NCBI GenBank assembly: GCA_035560415.1
Contig: DATMZG010000129.1
Coordinates: 1 to 6,886 of the forward strand
Direction: 5' to 3'
Origin: DATMXT01 sp035560415
Lineage (GTDB): Bacteria; Bacillota; Clostridia; Oscillospirales; Feifaniaceae
DNA length: 6,886 nucleotides
Shown: positions 6,224-6,886 of the stretch, piece by piece
Position numbering within the stretch: the stretch's first letter is position 1
Layout of the letters: each line of letters starts with the position of its first letter
Notes under the pieces: model-generated
Told to the model about the DNA's origin: nothing
Database searches by the model: none
The model's input: the letters and a program-made list of their open reading frames with translations, nothing else
Translations under genes and position numbers: made by a program

Positions 6224-6763
6224 ATGAAACGCGTGCTGATTTTATCCGCCTCGCCGCGGGCCGGCGGCAACACCGAGCTGCTCTGCGACGCCGTCGCCGA
6301 GGGGGTCCGCTCCGCCGGCGGCGAGCCTGTCCGGCTTGACGTCGGCCGCATGAAAATCGCCCCCTGCACGGGGTGCGACGTCTGCCGCCGCACCGGCGTC
6401 TGTGTGCAAAAGGACGACATGGCAGAGGTTATCGCGGAAATCTCAAGGGCCGACGCCGTCGTCTTTGGCTCCCCCGTCTATATGTACAACCTGTCGGCCC
6501 AGCTCAAGGCCGTCATGGACCGTTGCTATCAGATTTACCCCGGGGGCCTCTCCGGCAGGAAGACGGCCCTTGTGGCCGTGGCGGGGGGCGACGCTATTGA
6601 GGAGACCGCCATCATCCCCTCCTACCGCGGCTTTCTGGCCTGTTTTCGGGAGGTGGAGGACCTCGGCGCCGTCACGGCCGTCTGCGGCAACGCCAGAGGC
6701 GCCGTGGCGGGGCTGCCCGCCATGGACGAGGCGCAGTCGCTTGGAGCAAGGCTTTGCCGGTGA
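6224..6763 (+). CDS. Flavodoxin-fold NAD(P)H-dependent FMN reductase / Isf-like iron-sulfur flavoprotein
   Basis: This 179-residue protein has the flavodoxin-like FMN reductase fold (PF03358). SASPRAGGNT (8-17) is the FMN phosphate loop, and GSPVYMYNLSAQLKAVMDR (82-100) is the typical second flavin-binding segment. Between them is a cysteine cluster C48-x2-C51-x2-C54-x5-C60. It meets the compact CX2CX2CX4-7C pattern that binds [4Fe-4S] in the iron-sulfur flavoprotein of methanogens, followed by KDDM. It is likely a small electron-transfer or reducing protein in the cytoplasm, with FMN and perhaps a cluster. Many clostridial paralogs with this Cys motif are uncharacterised, so cluster binding is inferred. 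ATG 6224 follows AAGGGGG (6211-6217). The gap to hydF is 34 bases, so cotranscription is likely. Confidence 0.85.
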   Translation: MKRVLILSASPRAGGNTELLCDAVAEGVRSAGGEPVRLDVGRMKIAPCTGCDVCRRTGVCVQKDDMAEVIAEISRADAVVFGSPVYMYNLSAQLKAVMDRCYQIYPGGLSGRKTALVAVAGGDAIEETAIIPSYRGFLACFREVEDLGAVTAVCGNARGAVAGLPAMDEAQSLGARLCR

Positions 6764-6790
6764 CGGCGGCCTGTACAATATCCAACTTTG

Positions 6791-6797
6791 AAAGGAG
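6791..6797 (+). promoter_or_regulatory. Ribosome binding site of the last (partial) gene
   Basis: AAAGGAG lies 7 bases before ATG 6805 and supports a real gene start there, although only 27 codons are visible. Confidence 0.65.
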
Positions 6798-6804
6798 TCC
6801 CACC

Positions 6805-6886
6805 ATGCAGTGCGTCATCGCGACCCCCATCGGCCCCATTGAGTTCACGGAGCTTGACGGCGCCCTCACCGGCATCCACTATAAGG
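6805..6886 (+). CDS. Probable methylated-DNA-[protein]-cysteine S-methyltransferase, N-terminus only
   Basis: Only 27 codons are visible before the window ends. The start ATPIGPIEFTELDGALTGIHY matches the opening of Ogt/MGMT proteins: a TP(I/L)G turn, a beta hairpin, then a DG.LT.I.(F/Y) strand of the ribonuclease H-like N-terminal domain. Such proteins remove alkyl groups from O6-alkylguanine by transferring them to their own Cys. The active-site PCHR motif would lie about 130 residues downstream, so the call cannot be confirmed here. It starts 41 bases after the flavoprotein stop on the same strand and could be read from the same transcript or be independent. Confidence 0.6.
   Translation, partial: MQCVIATPIGPIEFTELDGALTGIHYK

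Noticed and set aside
6755..6770. Possible hairpin GCCG...CGGC as a terminator after the flavoprotein gene
   Set aside because: The stem is only about 4 base pairs and no T-run follows.
6774..6779. TACAAT as a -10 promoter box before the last gene
   Set aside because: No acceptable -35 box lies 16-18 bases upstream; the nearest TTGCCG is only 14 bases away. It could be chance in the short gap.
1..6886. CRISPR arrays, tRNA or rRNA genes, insertion sequences, long repeats
   Set aside because: None seen. Coding sequence fills nearly the whole window and recurring GGCCGG-type strings reflect base composition.

Overview
The window is GC-rich (about two-thirds G+C by eye) and codes tightly on the + strand only. 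It suggests a strictly anaerobic, Gram-positive, high-GC clostridial organism (Oscillospiraceae-like is my guess). The reasons are a [FeFe]-hydrogenase maturation GTPase (HydF), a TM1266-type regulator usually found with it, a lipoprotein-type ABC solute-binding protein, and nitrogenase-like proteins of a kind common in Clostridia. The taxonomic call is inference from content and composition; there is no rRNA or marker gene here.

Layout. (1) Positions 2-1815 hold two adjacent nitrogenase component-1-like proteins, the first cut off by the window's left edge. (2) Positions 1824 to about 4737 hold a complete FecCD/BtuCDF-type importer: lipoprotein, permease, ATPase. (3) Positions 4738-6189 hold a TM1266-family small protein and HydF. 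(4) Positions 6224-6763 hold a flavodoxin-fold protein with an Isf-like cysteine cluster. (5) Positions 6805-6886 hold the first 27 codons of a probable O6-methylguanine-DNA methyltransferase. The largest intergenic gap is 41 bases. Three junctions (916-919, 2942-2945, 3913-3916) are identical 4-base GTGA overlaps. I see no convincing internal promoter or terminator, so at least the first seven genes look like one transcription unit, probably starting upstream of the window.

How the genes may work together. The nitrogenase-like pair is translationally coupled to, or abuts, an importer for an iron chelate, tetrapyrrole/cobamide or metal oxyanion. The pair may reduce or process the imported compound, or the importer may feed metal to the enzyme. 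Such enzymes need a NifH-like ATP-dependent reductase, which would have to lie outside the window. Linkage to HydF and TM1266 puts the unit in an iron-sulfur, low-potential electron context. This is the best candidate for an undescribed system here; its substrate cannot be read from sequence.

The main oddity is that the ABC ATPase has no stop codon before the TM1266 gene. The two are in one open frame (3913-4983), although TM1266 has its own strong ribosome binding site and ATG.
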